Origin: Streptomyces prunicolor NBRC 13075
GTDB lineage: Bacteria; Actinomycetota; Actinomycetes; Streptomycetales; Streptomycetaceae
Assembly (NCBI RefSeq): GCF_000367365.1
Contig: NZ_BARF01000005.1
Span: forward strand, 43,350-107,349
DNA length: 64,000 nucleotides
Direction: 5' to 3'
The notes beneath the pieces are model-generated. The model had not been told where the DNA came from. It did not search any database and saw only the letters and a program-made list of their open reading frames with translations. Made by a program: the position numbers and the translations under genes. Below, piece by piece: positions 25,993 through 36,028 of the stretch. The stretch's first letter is position 1. Every line of letters begins with the position of its first letter.

Positions 25993-26062
25993 AGGAATCG
26001 AAGCGAGCAGGAGGGCTTACCGGGGTGCAGAGCGTTACTAGAGACAGGACTACTGAGTAGCC

Positions 26063-26371
26063 ATGGCGGGACAGAAGATCCGCATCCGGCTCAAGGCCTA
26101 CGACCACGAGGTCATCGATTCCTCGGCGAAGAAGATCGTCGAGACGGTGACGCGCACTGGTGCGTCGGTCGCGGGCCCGGTGCCGCTGCCCACTGAGAAG
26201 AACGTGTACTGCGTCATCAAGTCGCCGCACAAGTACAAGGACTCGCGCGAGCACTTCGAGATGCGCACGCACAAGCGCCTGATCGACATCCTCGACCCCA
26301 CCCCCAAGACCGTTGACTCTCTGATGCGACTCGACCTCCCGGCCGGTGTCGACATCGAGATCAAGCTCTAG
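26063..26371 (+). CDS. rpsJ: 30S ribosomal protein S10
   Basis: A standard 102-residue S10 beginning [20 protein letters not shown], with '[20 protein letters not shown]' intact. It is part of the 30S head and, as NusE, a partner in transcription antitermination. It starts at ATG with only a weak ribosome site. It is the first gene of the S10 operon, 17 bases before rplC. Confidence 0.98.
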   Translation: MAGQKIRIRLKAYDHEVIDSSAKKIVETVTRTGASVAGPVPLPTEKNVYCVIKSPHKYKDSREHFEMRTHKRLIDILDPTPKTVDSLMRLDLPAGVDIEIKL

Positions 26372-26388
26372 GGGCCGGTGAGCTGAAG

Positions 26389-27033
26389 ATGGCTAAGCAG
26401 ATCAAGGGCATCCTGGGCGAGAAGCTCGGCATGACGCAGGTGTGGGACGAGAACAACCGTGTTGTTCCGGTCACCGTCGTCAAGGCCGGACCCAACGTCG
26501 TGACCCAGGTCCGTACGAATGACTCCGACGGCTACGAGTCGGTCCAGATCGCCTTCGGCGAGATCGACCCGCGCAAGGTGAACAAGCCCCTCAAGGGCCA
26601 CTTCGCCAAGGCCGATGTCACGCCGCGTCGCCACCTCGTCGAGATCCGCACCGCGGCCGCCTCCGAGTACACGCTCGGCCAGGAGATCACCGCTGAGGTG
26701 TTCGAGGCCGGCGTCAAGGTCGACGTGACCGGCAAGAGCAAGGGCAAGGGCTTCGCCGGTGTCATGAAGCGTCACAACTTCCATGGCCTCGGCGCCGGCC
26801 ACGGTGTCCAGCGCAAGCACCGCTCTCCCGGCTCCATCGGTGGCTGCGCCACCCCTGGCCGTGTCTTCAAGGGCATGCGCATGGCGGGCCGTATGGGCAA
26901 TGAGCGGGTCACCACCCAGAACCTGACCGTTCACGCCGTTGACGCGGAGAAGGGACTGCTCCTCATCAAGGGAGCCATCCCGGGTCCGAACGGCGGCCTC
27001 GTCCTGGTCCGTACCGCGGCCAAGGGGGCCTGA
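26389..27033 (+). CDS. rplC: 50S ribosomal protein L3
   Basis: The 214-residue L3 begins [20 protein letters not shown] and includes the conserved '[20 protein letters not shown]' and '[15 protein letters not shown]' loops that reach toward the peptidyl transferase centre. L3 is an early 23S assembly protein. It starts at ATG with a GGTGAG ribosome site upstream. Five bases separate it from rplD. Confidence 0.98.
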   Translation: MAKQIKGILGEKLGMTQVWDENNRVVPVTVVKAGPNVVTQVRTNDSDGYESVQIAFGEIDPRKVNKPLKGHFAKADVTPRRHLVEIRTAAASEYTLGQEITAEVFEAGVKVDVTGKSKGKGFAGVMKRHNFHGLGAGHGVQRKHRSPGSIGGCATPGRVFKGMRMAGRMGNERVTTQNLTVHAVDAEKGLLLIKGAIPGPNGGLVLVRTAAKGA

Positions 27034-27038
27034 GGACT

Positions 27039-27695
27039 ATGAGCACCATTGACATTCAGTCGCCCTCCGGCGACACCGCCGGGACTGTAGAGCTCCCGGC
27101 CGAGATCTTCGACGTAGAGAAGATCAGCATCCCGCTGCTTCACCAGGTCGTCGTCGCACAGCTGGCCGCCGCCCGTCAGGGCACGCACAAGGTCAAGCGT
27201 CGTGGCGAGGTCCGCGGTGGTGGTAAGAAGCCGTACCGCCAGAAGGGCACCGGCCGCGCCCGTCAGGGTTCGACCCGCGCCCCGCAGTTCGCCGGCGGTG
27301 GCGTCGTCCACGGCCCCACGCCGCGCGACTACTCGCAGCGGACCCCGAAGAAGATGAAGGCCGCGGCCCTGCGCCACGCCCTCACCGACCGGGCCCGCAA
27401 CGCTCGCATCCACGTCATCACCGGCGTGATCGAGGGCGAGACCCCCTCCACCAAGGCCGCCAAGAGCTTCCTCGGCAAGGTCAGCGAGCGCAAGAACGTG
27501 CTCCTGGTCATCGAGCGCTCCGACGAGGCCGCGCTGCTTTCCGCGCGCAACCTGCCCCAGGTCCACATCCTGGAGCCGGGCCAGCTGAACACGTACGACG
27601 TTCTCGTCTCGGACGACGTGGTCTTCACCCAGGCCGCTTTCGAGTCCTTCGTGTCTGGCCCCCAGGCCGCTGACACCGAAGGGAGCGAAGCCTGA
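27039..27695 (+). CDS. rplD: 50S ribosomal protein L4
   Basis: The 218-residue L4 has the expected exit-tunnel loop ('[20 protein letters not shown]') and the C-terminal globular part ('[20 protein letters not shown]'). In E. coli L4 also represses its own operon. Its ATG has GAGGA four bases upstream, and its stop overlaps the rplW start (TGATG). Confidence 0.98.
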   Translation: MSTIDIQSPSGDTAGTVELPAEIFDVEKISIPLLHQVVVAQLAAARQGTHKVKRRGEVRGGGKKPYRQKGTGRARQGSTRAPQFAGGGVVHGPTPRDYSQRTPKKMKAAALRHALTDRARNARIHVITGVIEGETPSTKAAKSFLGKVSERKNVLLVIERSDEAALLSARNLPQVHILEPGQLNTYDVLVSDDVVFTQAAFESFVSGPQAADTEGSEA

Positions 27696-28114
27696 TGGCT
27701 ACGCGTCACCCGAGCATTGCCTCCAAGGCCGCCAAGGCCAAGAAGGTCGCGCGCATCGCCAAGGCGAAGCGCCACGAGACCGAGGGCAAGAACACTGTCG
27801 AGACGCCGATCAGCAAGTCGTTCACGGACCCCCGTGACGTGCTGCTGAAGCCGGTCGTCTCGGAGAAGAGCTACGCGCTCCTCGACGAGGGCAAGTACAC
27901 CTTCATCGTGGCCCCGGGCGCCAACAAGACCCAGATCAAGCAGGCCGTCCAGGCGGTCTTCGAGGTCAAGGTCACCGGGGTCAACACGATCAACCGCCAG
28001 GGCAAGCGCAAGCGCACCAAGACCGGTTTCGGTCAGCGCGCGGGCTCCAAGCGCGCGATCGTGACCCTCGCTGAGGGCGACCGTATCGACATCTTCGGCG
28101 GTCCGGCCGCGTAA
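27695..28114 (+). CDS. rplW: 50S ribosomal protein L23
   Basis: The 139-residue protein has a basic N-terminal extension of about 40 residues ('[20 protein letters not shown]') before the L23 core ('[19 protein letters not shown]', '[17 protein letters not shown]'). L23 lines the tunnel exit and docks trigger factor and SRP. It overlaps the rplD stop by one base. The extension is typical of actinomycetes. Confidence 0.97.
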   Translation: MATRHPSIASKAAKAKKVARIAKAKRHETEGKNTVETPISKSFTDPRDVLLKPVVSEKSYALLDEGKYTFIVAPGANKTQIKQAVQAVFEVKVTGVNTINRQGKRKRTKTGFGQRAGSKRAIVTLAEGDRIDIFGGPAA

Positions 28115-28125
28115 GCGGGTCGGAT

Positions 28126-28141
28126 CGTCCGATATCGGACG
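28126..28141. repeat. 16-bp perfect palindrome before rplB
   Basis: CGTCCGATATCGGACG is fully self-complementary and ends at the first base of the rplB ribosome site (GAGGA at 28141). It may form a small RNA hairpin affecting rplB initiation, or be chance. Confidence 0.5.
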
Positions 28142-28152
28142 AGGACTGAGAA

Positions 28153-28989
28153 ATGGGAATCCGCAAGTACAAGCCGACTACGCCGGGCCGCCGTGGCTCC
28201 AGCGTCGCCGACTTCGTCGAGGTCACGCGGTCCACGCCGGAGAAGTCGCTGGTTCGCCCCCTGCACAGCAAGGGCGGCCGTAACAATTCCGGTCGTGTGA
28301 CCGTTCGCCACCAGGGTGGCGGACACAAGCGCGCCTACCGCGTCATCGACTTCCGTCGCCATGACAAGGACGGCGTGCCGGCGAAGGTCGCGCACATCGA
28401 GTACGACCCCAACCGCACCGCGCGCATCGCGCTGCTGCACTACGCGGACGGCGAGAAGCGCTACATCCTCGCCCCGCGCAACCTGCAGCAGGGTGACCGC
28501 GTGGAGAACGGTCCCGGGGCCGACATCAAGCCGGGCAACAACCTGGCGCTCCGCAACATCCCGGTCGGTACCACGATCCACGCGATCGAGCTCCGTCCGG
28601 GTGGCGGCGCCAAGTTCGCCCGCTCCGCCGGTGCCTCCGTGCAGCTGCTGGCGAAGGAGGGCACGATGGCCCACCTTCGTATGCCCTCCGGTGAGATCCG
28701 CCTGGTCGACCAGCGCTGCCGCGCCACGGTCGGCGAGGTCGGCAACGCCGAGCAGAGCAACATCAACTGGGGCAAGGCAGGCCGCAAGCGCTGGCTGGGC
28801 GTTCGCCCGTCCGTCCGCGGTGTTGCGATGAACCCGGTCGACCACCCGCACGGTGGTGGTGAGGGCAAGACCTCCGGTGGTCGCCACCCGGTCAGCCCGT
28901 GGGGTCAGAAGGAGGGTCGTACTCGCTCGCCGAAGAAGGCATCGAGCAAGTACATCGTCCGCCGCCGCAAGACGAACAAGAAGCGCTAG
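28153..28989 (+). CDS. rplB: 50S ribosomal protein L2
   Basis: The 278-residue L2 starts [20 protein letters not shown] and includes the catalytic-centre loop '[20 protein letters not shown]', whose His residues lie close to the peptidyl transferase site. L2 is needed for subunit association and tRNA binding. GAGGA lies seven bases before the ATG. It is 12 bases from rpsS. Confidence 0.98.
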   Translation: MGIRKYKPTTPGRRGSSVADFVEVTRSTPEKSLVRPLHSKGGRNNSGRVTVRHQGGGHKRAYRVIDFRRHDKDGVPAKVAHIEYDPNRTARIALLHYADGEKRYILAPRNLQQGDRVENGPGADIKPGNNLALRNIPVGTTIHAIELRPGGGAKFARSAGASVQLLAKEGTMAHLRMPSGEIRLVDQRCRATVGEVGNAEQSNINWGKAGRKRWLGVRPSVRGVAMNPVDHPHGGGEGKTSGGRHPVSPWGQKEGRTRSPKKASSKYIVRRRKTNKKR

Positions 28990-29001
28990 GAGCGGGTTTA
29001 G

Positions 29002-29283
29002 ATGCCGCGCAGTCTCAAGAAGGGGCCCTTCGTCGACGGCCACCTCATCAAGAAGGTGGACGTACAGAACGAGGCCGGCTCCAAGAACGTCATCAAGACC
29101 TGGTCCCGCCGCTCGATGATCGTCCCGGCCATGCTCGGCCACACGATCGCGGTGCACAACGGCAAGACCCACATCCCGGTGTTTGTCACCGAGTCGATGG
29201 TCGGCCACAAGCTCGGCGAGTTCTCGCCGACGCGCACCTTCCGGGGTCACGTCAAGGACGACCGGAAGTCGAAGCGCCGCTAG
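29002..29283 (+). CDS. rpsS: 30S ribosomal protein S19
   Basis: The 93-residue S19 begins [20 protein letters not shown] and contains '[20 protein letters not shown]'. It binds the 30S head near the A-site finger with S13. AGGAG lies ten bases before the ATG. Full length, with no anomalies. Confidence 0.98.
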   Translation: MPRSLKKGPFVDGHLIKKVDVQNEAGSKNVIKTWSRRSMIVPAMLGHTIAVHNGKTHIPVFVTESMVGHKLGEFSPTRTFRGHVKDDRKSKRR

Positions 29284-29323
29284 CGCGGGGTGACCGACCA
29301 TGACAAACACTGAAGGGACAACC

Positions 29324-29671
29324 ATGGAAGCCAGGGCCCAGGCGCGGTACATCCGCGTCACGCCCATGAAGGCCCGCCGAGTGGTGGACCTCATCCGTGG
29401 CATGGACGCCACGGAGGCTCAGGCGGTCCTGCGTTTCGCCCCGCAGGCCGCGAGCGTGCCGGTCGGCAAGGTGCTTGACAGCGCCATTGCCAACGCCGCA
29501 CACAACTACGACCACACCGACGCCGGCAGCCTCGTCATTTCCGAGGCGTACGTCGACGAGGGTCCGACCCTGAAGCGGTTCCGGCCGCGTGCCCAGGGCC
29601 GCGCCTACCGGATCCGCAAGCGGACCAGCCACATCACCGTGGTCGTCAGCAGCAAGGAAGGAACCCGGTAA
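29324..29671 (+). CDS. rplV: 50S ribosomal protein L22
   Basis: The 115-residue L22 starting [19 protein letters not shown] carries the long tunnel hairpin region ('[20 protein letters not shown]'), a macrolide-resistance hotspot in other bacteria. ATG 29324 is chosen because AAGGGA sits six bases upstream and it gives the usual length; ATG 29300 would add eight residues (MTNTEGTT). The stop overlaps the rpsC start (TAATG). Confidence 0.95.
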   Translation: MEARAQARYIRVTPMKARRVVDLIRGMDATEAQAVLRFAPQAASVPVGKVLDSAIANAAHNYDHTDAGSLVISEAYVDEGPTLKRFRPRAQGRAYRIRKRTSHITVVVSSKEGTR

Positions 29672-30540
29672 TGGGCCAGAAGGTTAACCCGCACGGGTTC
29701 CGGCTCGGCATCACCACGGACTTCAAGTCCCGGTGGTACGCCGACAAGCTGTACAAGGACTACGTCAAGGAAGACGTCGCCATCCGTCGGATGATGACGT
29801 CCGGCATGGAGCGCGCCGGCATCTCGAAGGTTGAGATCGAGCGCACCCGTGACCGCGTCCGCGTGGACATCCACACGGCACGTCCGGGCATCGTCATCGG
29901 CCGCCGTGGCGCCGAGGCCGACCGCATCCGCGGCGACCTCGAGAAGCTCACGGGCAAGCAGGTCCAGCTGAACATCCTCGAGGTCAAGAACCCCGAGACG
30001 GATGCCCAGCTGGTCGCCCAGGCCGTCGCCGAGCAGCTCTCCTCCCGCGTCTCCTTCCGTCGGGCCATGCGTAAGAGCATGCAGTCCGCCATGAAGGCCG
30101 GCGCCAAGGGCATCAAGATCCAGTGCGGCGGTCGCCTCGGCGGCGCCGAGATGTCCCGCTCGGAGTTCTACCGCGAGGGCCGCGTGCCCCTGCACACGCT
30201 CCGCGCGAACGTGGACTACGGCTTCTTCGAGGCCAAGACGACCTTCGGCCGTATCGGTGTGAAGGTCTGGATCTACAAGGGCGACGTCAAGAACATCGCC
30301 GAGGTCCGCGCCGAGAACGCCGCTGCCCGTGCGGGTAACCGCCCGGCGCGCGGTGGCGCGGGTGGCGGCGGCGACCGCCCCGCCCGCGGCGGTGGCCGTG
30401 GTGGCGAGCGTGGCGGCCGCGGCCGCAAGCCGCAGCAGCAGTCCGCGCCGGCTGCCGAGGCCCCCAAGGCCGAGGCTCCCGCCGCCGCTGCCGCGCCGGC
30501 TGAGGCTGCGTCCTCTTCTACTGGCGGAACGGAGGCCTGA
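29671..30540 (+). CDS. rpsC: 30S ribosomal protein S3
   Basis: The 289-residue S3 has the KH domain ('[20 protein letters not shown]') and C-terminal core ('[20 protein letters not shown]'). A tail of about 75 residues is rich in Gly/Arg and then Ala/Pro/Glu, longer than in E. coli (233 residues) and typical of Streptomyces. S3 lines the mRNA entry channel and contributes to helicase activity. It overlaps rplV by one base. Confidence 0.98.
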   Translation: MGQKVNPHGFRLGITTDFKSRWYADKLYKDYVKEDVAIRRMMTSGMERAGISKVEIERTRDRVRVDIHTARPGIVIGRRGAEADRIRGDLEKLTGKQVQLNILEVKNPETDAQLVAQAVAEQLSSRVSFRRAMRKSMQSAMKAGAKGIKIQCGGRLGGAEMSRSEFYREGRVPLHTLRANVDYGFFEAKTTFGRIGVKVWIYKGDVKNIAEVRAENAAARAGNRPARGGAGGGGDRPARGGGRGGERGGRGRKPQQQSAPAAEAPKAEAPAAAAAPAEAASSSTGGTEA

Positions 30541-30545
30541 CCGAA

Positions 30546-30965
30546 ATGCTGATCCCCCGTAGGGTCAAGCACCGCAAGCAGCACCACCCCAAGCGTCGTG
30601 GTCAGGCCAAGGGCGGTACGCAGGTTTCGTTCGGCGAGTACGGCATTCAGGCCCTCACGCCGGCGTACGTGACGAACCGCCAGATCGAGGCCGCCCGTAT
30701 CGCGATGACCCGCCACATCAAGCGTGGCGGCAAGGTCTGGATCAACATCTACCCGGACCGCCCGCTCACGAAGAAGCCTGCCGAGACCCGCATGGGTTCC
30801 GGTAAGGGTTCTCCCGAGTGGTGGATCGCGAACGTGCACCCGGGCCGGGTCATGTTCGAGCTGTCCTACCCCAACGAGAAGATCGCCCGTGAGGCCCTCA
30901 CTCGCGCAGCGCACAAGCTGCCGATGAAGTGCCGGATCGTCAAGCGCGAGGCAGGTGAAGCGTGA
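30546..30965 (+). CDS. rplP: 50S ribosomal protein L16
   Basis: The 139-residue L16 begins [20 protein letters not shown] and includes '[20 protein letters not shown]'. It binds near the A site and helps position tRNA. GGAGG at the end of rpsC supplies the ribosome site. The stop overlaps the rpmC start (TGATG). Confidence 0.98.
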   Translation: MLIPRRVKHRKQHHPKRRGQAKGGTQVSFGEYGIQALTPAYVTNRQIEAARIAMTRHIKRGGKVWINIYPDRPLTKKPAETRMGSGKGSPEWWIANVHPGRVMFELSYPNEKIAREALTRAAHKLPMKCRIVKREAGEA

Positions 30966-31189
30966 TGTCGGCCGGTACCAAGGCGTCCGAGCTGCGCGAA
31001 CTGGGTGACGAGGAGCTTCTCAACAAGCTCCGCGAAGCCAAGGAAGAGCTGTTCAACCTCCGCTTCCAGGCGGCGACCGGTCAGCTCGAGAACCACGGTC
31101 GGCTCAAGGCCGTCCGGAAGGACATCGCGCGGATCTACACCCTGATGCGTGAGCGCGAGCTGGGCATCGAGACGGTGGAGAGCGCCTGA
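30965..31189 (+). CDS. rpmC: 50S ribosomal protein L29
   Basis: The 74-residue L29 reads [20 protein letters not shown] and contains '[20 protein letters not shown]'. It sits at the tunnel exit beside L23. ATG 30965 is preferred over GTG 30962 by homologue length. It overlaps rplP by one base, and its final base is shared with the rpsQ start. Confidence 0.96.
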   Translation: MSAGTKASELRELGDEELLNKLREAKEELFNLRFQAATGQLENHGRLKAVRKDIARIYTLMRERELGIETVESA

Positions 31190-31476
31190 TGAGCGAGAGC
31201 AACGTGACTGAAGAGCAGACCGCGAGCCGCGGCTTCCGCAAGACCCGTGAGGGTCTCGTCGTCAGCGACAAGATGGACAAGACCGTCGTCGTCGCCGTCG
31301 AGGACCGCGTGAAGCACGCGCTGTACGGCAAGGTCATCCGCCGTACGAACAAGCTCAAGGCCCACGACGAGCAGAACGCCGCCGGCGTCGGCGACCGCGT
31401 CCTCCTCATGGAGACGCGTCCGCTGTCCTCGACGAAGCGCTGGCGCATCGTCGAGATCCTCGAGAAGGCCAAGTAG
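31189..31476 (+). CDS. rpsQ: 30S ribosomal protein S17
   Basis: The 95-residue S17 has a short N-terminal extension ([15 protein letters not shown]) and the OB-fold core '[20 protein letters not shown]'. It is a primary 16S-binding assembly protein. It overlaps the rpmC stop by one base. It is followed by an unusual 126-bp gap with three hairpins before rplN. Confidence 0.98.
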   Translation: MSESNVTEEQTASRGFRKTREGLVVSDKMDKTVVVAVEDRVKHALYGKVIRRTNKLKAHDEQNAAGVGDRVLLMETRPLSSTKRWRIVEILEKAK

Positions 31477-31478
31477 GT

Positions 31479-31574
31479 AATTCCCGCAAGGGAATTCCAA
31501 GTAACGCAGCCTGCGGGCAATCCCGCAGGACAGTTCCGCCAGGCTCCAAGGGCCGTTCACTGAACGGCCCTTGG
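31479..31574 (+). promoter_or_regulatory. Three consecutive hairpins in the rpsQ-rplN gap
   Basis: Hairpin 1 is 31479-31496 (AATTCCC/GGGAATT, loop GCAA). Hairpin 2 is 31510-31529 (CCTGCGGG/CCCGCAGG, loop CAAT). Hairpin 3 is 31546-31574 (CCAAGGGCCGTT/AACGGCCCTTGG). None has a T tract, so simple termination is unlikely. They mark the junction between the classical S10 and spc operons and could act in attenuation, RNA processing or stability. Confidence 0.7.
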
Positions 31575-31602
31575 GGAACCGGCAGACGATCAGGAGATAG
31601 AC

Positions 31603-31971
31603 GTGATCCAGCAGGAGTCGCGACTGCGTGTCGCCGACAACACTGGTGCGAAGGAAATCCTTTGCATCCGTGTGCTCGGTGGCTCCGGTCGCCGCTACGC
31701 GGGCATCGGTGACGTCATCGTCGCCACCGTCAAGGACGCGATCCCCGGTGGCAACGTGAAGAAGGGTGACGTCGTCAAGGCCGTCATCGTTCGCACCGTC
31801 AAGGAGCGCCGCCGTCCGGACGGCTCGTACATCCGCTTCGACGAGAACGCCGCCGTCATTCTGAAGAACGACGGCGACCCTCGTGGTACCCGCATCTTCG
31901 GCCCGGTCGGGCGCGAGCTGCGCGAGAAGAAGTTCATGAAGATCATCTCGCTGGCTCCGGAGGTGCTGTAA
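31603..31971 (+). CDS. rplN: 50S ribosomal protein L14
   Basis: The 122-residue L14 begins [20 protein letters not shown], with '[20 protein letters not shown]' intact. It lies at the subunit interface (bridge B8). It starts at GTG with AGGAGA at an ideal distance. It is the first gene of the classical spc segment, after the triple-hairpin gap. Confidence 0.98.
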   Translation: MIQQESRLRVADNTGAKEILCIRVLGGSGRRYAGIGDVIVATVKDAIPGGNVKKGDVVKAVIVRTVKERRRPDGSYIRFDENAAVILKNDGDPRGTRIFGPVGRELREKKFMKIISLAPEVL

Positions 31972-31973
31972 GC

Positions 31974-32297
31974 ATGAAGATCAAGAAGGGTGACACGGTT
32001 CAGGTCATCACCGGCAAGGACAAGGGCAAGCAGGGCAAGGTCATTGCGGCCTACCCCCGCGAGGACCGCGTCCTGGTCGAGGGTGTCAACCGGGTCAAGA
32101 AGCACACCAAGGCCGGCCCCACCGCCAAGGGTTCGCAGGCCGGCGGCATCGTCACGACCGAGGCGCCCGTCCACGTCTCCAACGTCCAGCTGGTCGTTGA
32201 GAAGGACGGCAACAAGGTTGTCACGCGTGTCGGTTACCGCTTCGACGACGAGGGCAACAAGGTTCGCGTTGCCAAGCGGACGGGTGAGGACATCTGA
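31974..32297 (+). CDS. rplX: 50S ribosomal protein L24
   Basis: The 107-residue L24 starts [20 protein letters not shown], with the KOW motif at the N-terminus. It is an assembly initiator for the 50S subunit. Two bases after rplN; its last base overlaps the rplE start. Confidence 0.98.
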   Translation: MKIKKGDTVQVITGKDKGKQGKVIAAYPREDRVLVEGVNRVKKHTKAGPTAKGSQAGGIVTTEAPVHVSNVQLVVEKDGNKVVTRVGYRFDDEGNKVRVAKRTGEDI

Positions 32298-32854
32298 TGA
32301 CTACCACCACCAGCCCGCGTCTCAAGACGAAGTACCGCGAGGAGATCGCGGGCAAGCTGCGTGAGGAGTTCTCCTACGAGAACGTCATGCAGATCCCCGG
32401 CCTCGTCAAGATCGTGGTGAACATGGGTGTCGGCGACGCCGCCCGTGACTCCAAGCTCATGGACGGTGCCGTCCGTGACCTGACCACGATCACCGGTCAG
32501 AAGCCGGCCATCACCAAGGCCCGCAAGTCCATCGCGCAGTTCAAGCTGCGCGAGGGTCAGCCGATCGGTGCCCACGTCACGCTCCGTGGCGACCGCATGT
32601 GGGAGTTCCTGGACCGCACCCTGTCGCTCGCGCTTCCGCGCATCCGCGACTTCCGCGGTCTGTCTCCCAAGCAGTTCGACGGTCGTGGCAACTACACCTT
32701 CGGTCTCACCGAGCAGGTCATGTTCCACGAGATCGACCAGGACAAGATCGACCGCGTCCGGGGTATGGACATCACCGTGGTGACCACGGCGACCAACGAC
32801 GCCGAAGGCCGCGCCCTTCTCCGTCACCTCGGCTTCCCCTTCAAGGAGGCGTAA
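32297..32854 (+). CDS. rplE: 50S ribosomal protein L5
   Basis: The 185-residue L5 includes '[20 protein letters not shown]' and '[20 protein letters not shown]'. It binds 5S rRNA in the central protuberance. It overlaps the rplX stop by one base. Full length. Confidence 0.98.
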   Translation: MTTTTSPRLKTKYREEIAGKLREEFSYENVMQIPGLVKIVVNMGVGDAARDSKLMDGAVRDLTTITGQKPAITKARKSIAQFKLREGQPIGAHVTLRGDRMWEFLDRTLSLALPRIRDFRGLSPKQFDGRGNYTFGLTEQVMFHEIDQDKIDRVRGMDITVVTTATNDAEGRALLRHLGFPFKEA

Positions 32855-32859
32855 GCGAG

Positions 32860-33045
32860 ATGGCGAAGAAGGCTCTGATTGCCAAGGCTGCTCGTAAGCC
32901 CAAGTTCGGAGTACGCGGCTACACGCGCTGCCAGCGCTGCGGCCGTCCGCACTCCGTGTACCGCAAGTTCGGCCTCTGCCGCGTGTGCCTTCGTGAGATG
33001 GCTCACCGTGGCGAGCTGCCGGGCGTGACCAAGAGCTCCTGGTAG
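32860..33045 (+). CDS. rpsN: 30S ribosomal protein S14, zinc-binding type
   Basis: The 61-residue protein begins [20 protein letters not shown]. It is the short zinc-ribbon (type Z) form, with C24-x2-C27 and C40-x2-C43. Actinomycetes usually keep a zinc-independent paralogue elsewhere under zinc-starvation control. AAGGAGG at the end of rplE serves as its ribosome site. Confidence 0.97.
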   Translation: MAKKALIAKAARKPKFGVRGYTRCQRCGRPHSVYRKFGLCRVCLREMAHRGELPGVTKSSW

Positions 33046-33259
33046 TCCGGTACTTCCGGACTCCCGAAGCTCTCGGTAAGCAGAGGGCACGGTCAGGTGC
33101 CCACCCCTCCATGGCTTAGGCTAGGAGGGTTGGGCGCCTGATTGCCGCCCATACGACTTACTACGCCGTAGGTCCACCGCGCCGCACCCGCCCCGTCTCG
33201 GTTCAGGGAGAGGGATGGCGCACCAGGAAACCCCGGCGAGAGAGGCCGAAGGCCAATTC

Positions 33260-33658
33260 ATGACCATGACTGATCCGATCGCAGACATGCTTACGCGTCT
33301 GCGGAACGCGAACTCGGCATACCACGACTCCGTGACGATGCCGGCATCGAAGATCAAGTCGCACATCGCGGAGATCCTCCAGCAGGAGGGCTTCATCACG
33401 GGCTGGAAGGTCGAGGACGCCGAGGTCGGCAAGAACCTCGTCCTCGAGCTGAAGTTCGGTCCGAACCGTGAGCGCTCCATCGCGGGCATCAAGCGGATCT
33501 CCAAGCCCGGTCTCCGGGTTTACGCGAAGTCCACCTCCCTGCCCAAGGTGCTCGGTGGCCTCGGCGTGGCGATCATCTCCACGTCGCACGGTCTCCTCAC
33601 CGACAAGCAGGCCGGCAAGAAGGGCGTAGGCGGAGAAGTTCTCGCCTACGTCTGGTAG
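33260..33658 (+). CDS. rpsH: 30S ribosomal protein S8
   Basis: The 132-residue S8 starts [20 protein letters not shown] and ends '[12 protein letters not shown]'. ATG 33260 with GAAGG upstream gives the usual length; the frame is open further upstream to GTG/ATG at 33215 and ATG 33266 is also possible. In the 214-bp gap after rpsN, TAGGCT at 33117-33122 could be a -10 box for an internal promoter. In E. coli S8 is the spc-operon repressor. Confidence 0.96.
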   Translation: MTMTDPIADMLTRLRNANSAYHDSVTMPASKIKSHIAEILQQEGFITGWKVEDAEVGKNLVLELKFGPNRERSIAGIKRISKPGLRVYAKSTSLPKVLGGLGVAIISTSHGLLTDKQAGKKGVGGEVLAYVW

Positions 33659-33680
33659 CGGAAAGGAATCGGAAGAAGCT

Positions 33681-34220
33681 ATGTCGCGTATTGGCAAGCT
33701 CCCCATCACGGTTCCCGCCGGCGTGGACGTCACCATCGACGGCCGTACGGTCTCGGTCAAGGGCCCCAAGGGCTCGCTGACCCACACCGTCGCTGCGCCG
33801 ATCGACATCGCCAAGGGTGAGGACGGCGTGCTCAGCGTCACCCGCCCCAACGACGAGCGTCAGAACAAGGCCCTGCACGGCCTGTCCCGCACGCTGGTGG
33901 CGAACATGATCACCGGCGTGACCGAGGGTTACGTGAAGAAGCTCGAAATCAGTGGTGTCGGTTACCGCGTCGCGGCCAAGGGTTCCACCCTTGAGTTCGC
34001 GCTCGGCTACAGCCACTCGATCACGGTCGAGGCGCCCGAGGGCATCTCGTTCAAGGTCGAGAACCCGACGCACTTCTCGGTCGAGGGCATCGACAAGCAG
34101 AAGGTCGGCGAGGTTGCGGCGAACATCCGCAAGCTGCGCAAGCCCGACCCGTACAAGGCCAAGGGCGTCAAGTACGAGGGCGAAGTCATCCGGCGCAAGG
34201 TCGGAAAGGCGGGTAAGTAA
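33681..34220 (+). CDS. rplF: 50S ribosomal protein L6
   Basis: The 179-residue L6 begins [20 protein letters not shown] and ends with the conserved '[20 protein letters not shown]'. It binds near the sarcin-ricin loop. It starts at ATG with GGAAG upstream, 22 bases after rpsH. Confidence 0.98.
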   Translation: MSRIGKLPITVPAGVDVTIDGRTVSVKGPKGSLTHTVAAPIDIAKGEDGVLSVTRPNDERQNKALHGLSRTLVANMITGVTEGYVKKLEISGVGYRVAAKGSTLEFALGYSHSITVEAPEGISFKVENPTHFSVEGIDKQKVGEVAANIRKLRKPDPYKAKGVKYEGEVIRRKVGKAGK

Positions 34221-34223
34221 GCC

Positions 34224-34607
34224 ATGGCATACGGTACGAAGATCGCTAAGGGCGACGCTTACAAGCGTGCTGCCATCAAGCGTCGTCACATCCGCATCCG
34301 GAAGCACATTTCCGGTACGGCTGAGCGTCCGCGCCTGGTCGTGACCCGCTCCAACCGCCACATCGTGGCCCAGGTCATCGACGACATCAAGGGTCACACC
34401 CTGGCGTCGGCGTCGACCCTGGACACCTCGATCCGCGGCGGCGAGAGCGACAAGTCCGCGCAGGCCAAGTCGGTCGGCGCCCTGGTCGCCGAGCGCGCCA
34501 AGGCCGCCGGTGTCGAGGCTGTCGTATTCGACCGCGGTGGCAATCAGTACGCGGGGCGCATCGCCGCCCTGGCGGACGCCGCCCGCGAAGCCGGACTGAA
34601 GTTCTAG
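34224..34607 (+). CDS. rplR: 50S ribosomal protein L18
   Basis: The 127-residue L18 includes '[20 protein letters not shown]' and ends '[18 protein letters not shown]'. It binds 5S rRNA with L5. Three bases after rplF. Confidence 0.98.
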   Translation: MAYGTKIAKGDAYKRAAIKRRHIRIRKHISGTAERPRLVVTRSNRHIVAQVIDDIKGHTLASASTLDTSIRGGESDKSAQAKSVGALVAERAKAAGVEAVVFDRGGNQYAGRIAALADAAREAGLKF

Positions 34608-34644
34608 TCGCTTCCGTAGCTAGCGGAAAGAGAGAGGTAATCCA

Positions 34645-35250
34645 ATGGCTGGACCCCAGCGCCGTGGAAGCGGTGCCGGTGGCGGCGAGCGGCGGGACCG
34701 GAAGGGCCGTGACGGCGGCGCTGCTGCCGCCGAGAAGACCGCGTACGTTGAGCGCGTAGTCGCGATCAACCGCGTCGCCAAGGTTGTCAAGGGTGGTCGT
34801 CGCTTCAGCTTCACCGCGCTCGTCGTGGTGGGCGACGGTGACGGCACCGTCGGTGTCGGTTACGGCAAGGCCAAGGAGGTGCCGGCCGCGATCGCCAAGG
34901 GTGTTGAAGAGGCCAAGAAGCACTTCTTCAAGGTCCCCCGTATCCAGGGCACCATCCCGCACCCGATCACGGGCGAGAAGGCCGCGGGCGTCGTCCTGCT
35001 CAAGCCTGCTTCCCCCGGTACCGGCGTTATCGCCGGTGGCCCGGTGCGAGCTGTCCTGGAGTGCGCCGGCGTTCACGACATCCTGTCGAAGTCGCTCGGT
35101 TCGTCCAACGCGATCAACATCGTGCACGCGACCGTGGCGGCCCTCAAGGGCCTGCAGCGTCCCGAGGAGATCGCGGCCCGCCGCGGTCTGCCCCTCGAGG
35201 ACGTTGCCCCCGCGGCTCTCCTTCGTGCACGTGCCGGGGCGGGTGCGTAA
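34645..35250 (+). CDS. rpsE: 30S ribosomal protein S5
   Basis: The 201-residue S5 has a Gly/Arg-rich N-terminal extension ('[20 protein letters not shown]') before the double-stranded-RNA-binding domain ('[20 protein letters not shown]') and the C-terminal core. S5 contributes to decoding fidelity and the mRNA entry site. AGAGAGG lies upstream of the ATG. The final base overlaps rpmD. Confidence 0.98.
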   Translation: MAGPQRRGSGAGGGERRDRKGRDGGAAAAEKTAYVERVVAINRVAKVVKGGRRFSFTALVVVGDGDGTVGVGYGKAKEVPAAIAKGVEEAKKHFFKVPRIQGTIPHPITGEKAAGVVLLKPASPGTGVIAGGPVRAVLECAGVHDILSKSLGSSNAINIVHATVAALKGLQRPEEIAARRGLPLEDVAPAALLRARAGAGA

Positions 35251-35432
35251 TGGCTCGCCTCAAGGTCACGCAGACGAAGTCGTACATCGGCAGCAAGCAG
35301 AACCACCGTGACACGCTGCGGTCGCTTGGTCTCAAGGGGATCAACACCGTGGTCGTCAAGGAGGACCGCCCCGAGTTCCGCGGAATGGTGCACACCGTCC
35401 GCCACCTCGTGACGGTTGAGGAGGTCGACTGA
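35250..35432 (+). CDS. rpmD: 50S ribosomal protein L30
   Basis: The 60-residue L30 starts [20 protein letters not shown] and ends with TVEEVD. Its ATG overlaps the rpsE stop (TAATG). Full length. Confidence 0.97.
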   Translation: MARLKVTQTKSYIGSKQNHRDTLRSLGLKGINTVVVKEDRPEFRGMVHTVRHLVTVEEVD

Positions 35433-35434
35433 TC

Positions 35435-35890
35435 ATGGCGGAGAACAACCCGCTCAAGATCCACAACCTCCGTCCCGCCCCGGGCGCCAAGACCGCCAAG
35501 ACCCGTGTGGGTCGTGGTGAGGCGTCGAAGGGTAAGACGGCCGGTCGTGGAACCAAGGGTACGAAGGCCCGTTACCAGGTGCCGGAGCGCTTCGAGGGTG
35601 GCCAGATGCCCCTCCACATGCGTCTTCCGAAGCTCAAGGGCTTCCGCAACCCGTTCAAGACCGAGTTCCAGGTCGTGAACCTCGACAAGCTGGGCGCGCT
35701 GTACCCCGAGGGTGGCGAGGTCACCGTAGAGGGTCTCGTCGCCAAGGGTGCCGTTCGCAAGAACAGCCTCGTCAAGGTGCTCGGCCAGGGCGAGATCTCC
35801 GTGGCGCTGCAGGTTTCGGTTGACGCCGTCTCCGGCTCCGCCAAGGAGAAGATCACTGCCGCGGGCGGTACGGTCACCGAGCTCGTCTGA
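35435..35890 (+). CDS. rplO: 50S ribosomal protein L15
   Basis: The 151-residue L15 contains the Gly-rich start '[20 protein letters not shown]' and the core '[20 protein letters not shown]'. It is a late 50S assembly protein. Two bases after rpmD. It is followed by a strong terminator, so secY probably has its own promoter. Confidence 0.98.
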   Translation: MAENNPLKIHNLRPAPGAKTAKTRVGRGEASKGKTAGRGTKGTKARYQVPERFEGGQMPLHMRLPKLKGFRNPFKTEFQVVNLDKLGALYPEGGEVTVEGLVAKGAVRKNSLVKVLGQGEISVALQVSVDAVSGSAKEKITAAGGTVTELV

Positions 35891-35925
35891 CATTTCGGAC
35901 CGAGCCTGACCAACGTCAGCAACGG

Positions 35926-35971
35926 CGGCCGGGGTTGGCCCTCTACAGAGGGTCGACCCCGGCCGTTTTTT
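35926..35971 (+). terminator. Rho-independent terminator after rplO
   Basis: Outer stem CGGCCGGGGT (35926-35935) pairs with ACCCCGGCCG (35956-35965). An inner stem CCCTCT/AGAGGG closes the loop, and six T residues follow (35966-35971). This is the clearest terminator inside the ribosomal cluster. Confidence 0.93.
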
Positions 35972-36028
35972 CAGTAGTCGTGACTCATGGGACGTTCGAT
36001 CGGTATCCCCTAGGGGCGTCGATGTAGG

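Larger units (their letters stand above)
25422..26062 (+). other. Long leader region of the S10 operon
   Basis: There is no convincing gene in these 641 bases. A promoter candidate lies at 25640-25667. A strong stem-loop at 25898-25941 pairs GGTTCCGGAA with TTCCGAACC (one bulged C) around an inner CTTTCCC/GGGAAG helix. The 25-nt element shared with rpsL lies at 25968-25992. Smaller hairpins include CTCCC/GGGAG near 25750. A leader of about 390 nt is long for a ribosomal operon and is a plausible site for feedback control. In E. coli S10 control is by L4; whether that applies here is unknown. Confidence 0.6.

Noticed and set aside
25422..26062. Short frames in the S10 leader as genes
   Set aside because: No ribosome sites and no coding pattern; the same bases carry hairpins and the shared leader element.
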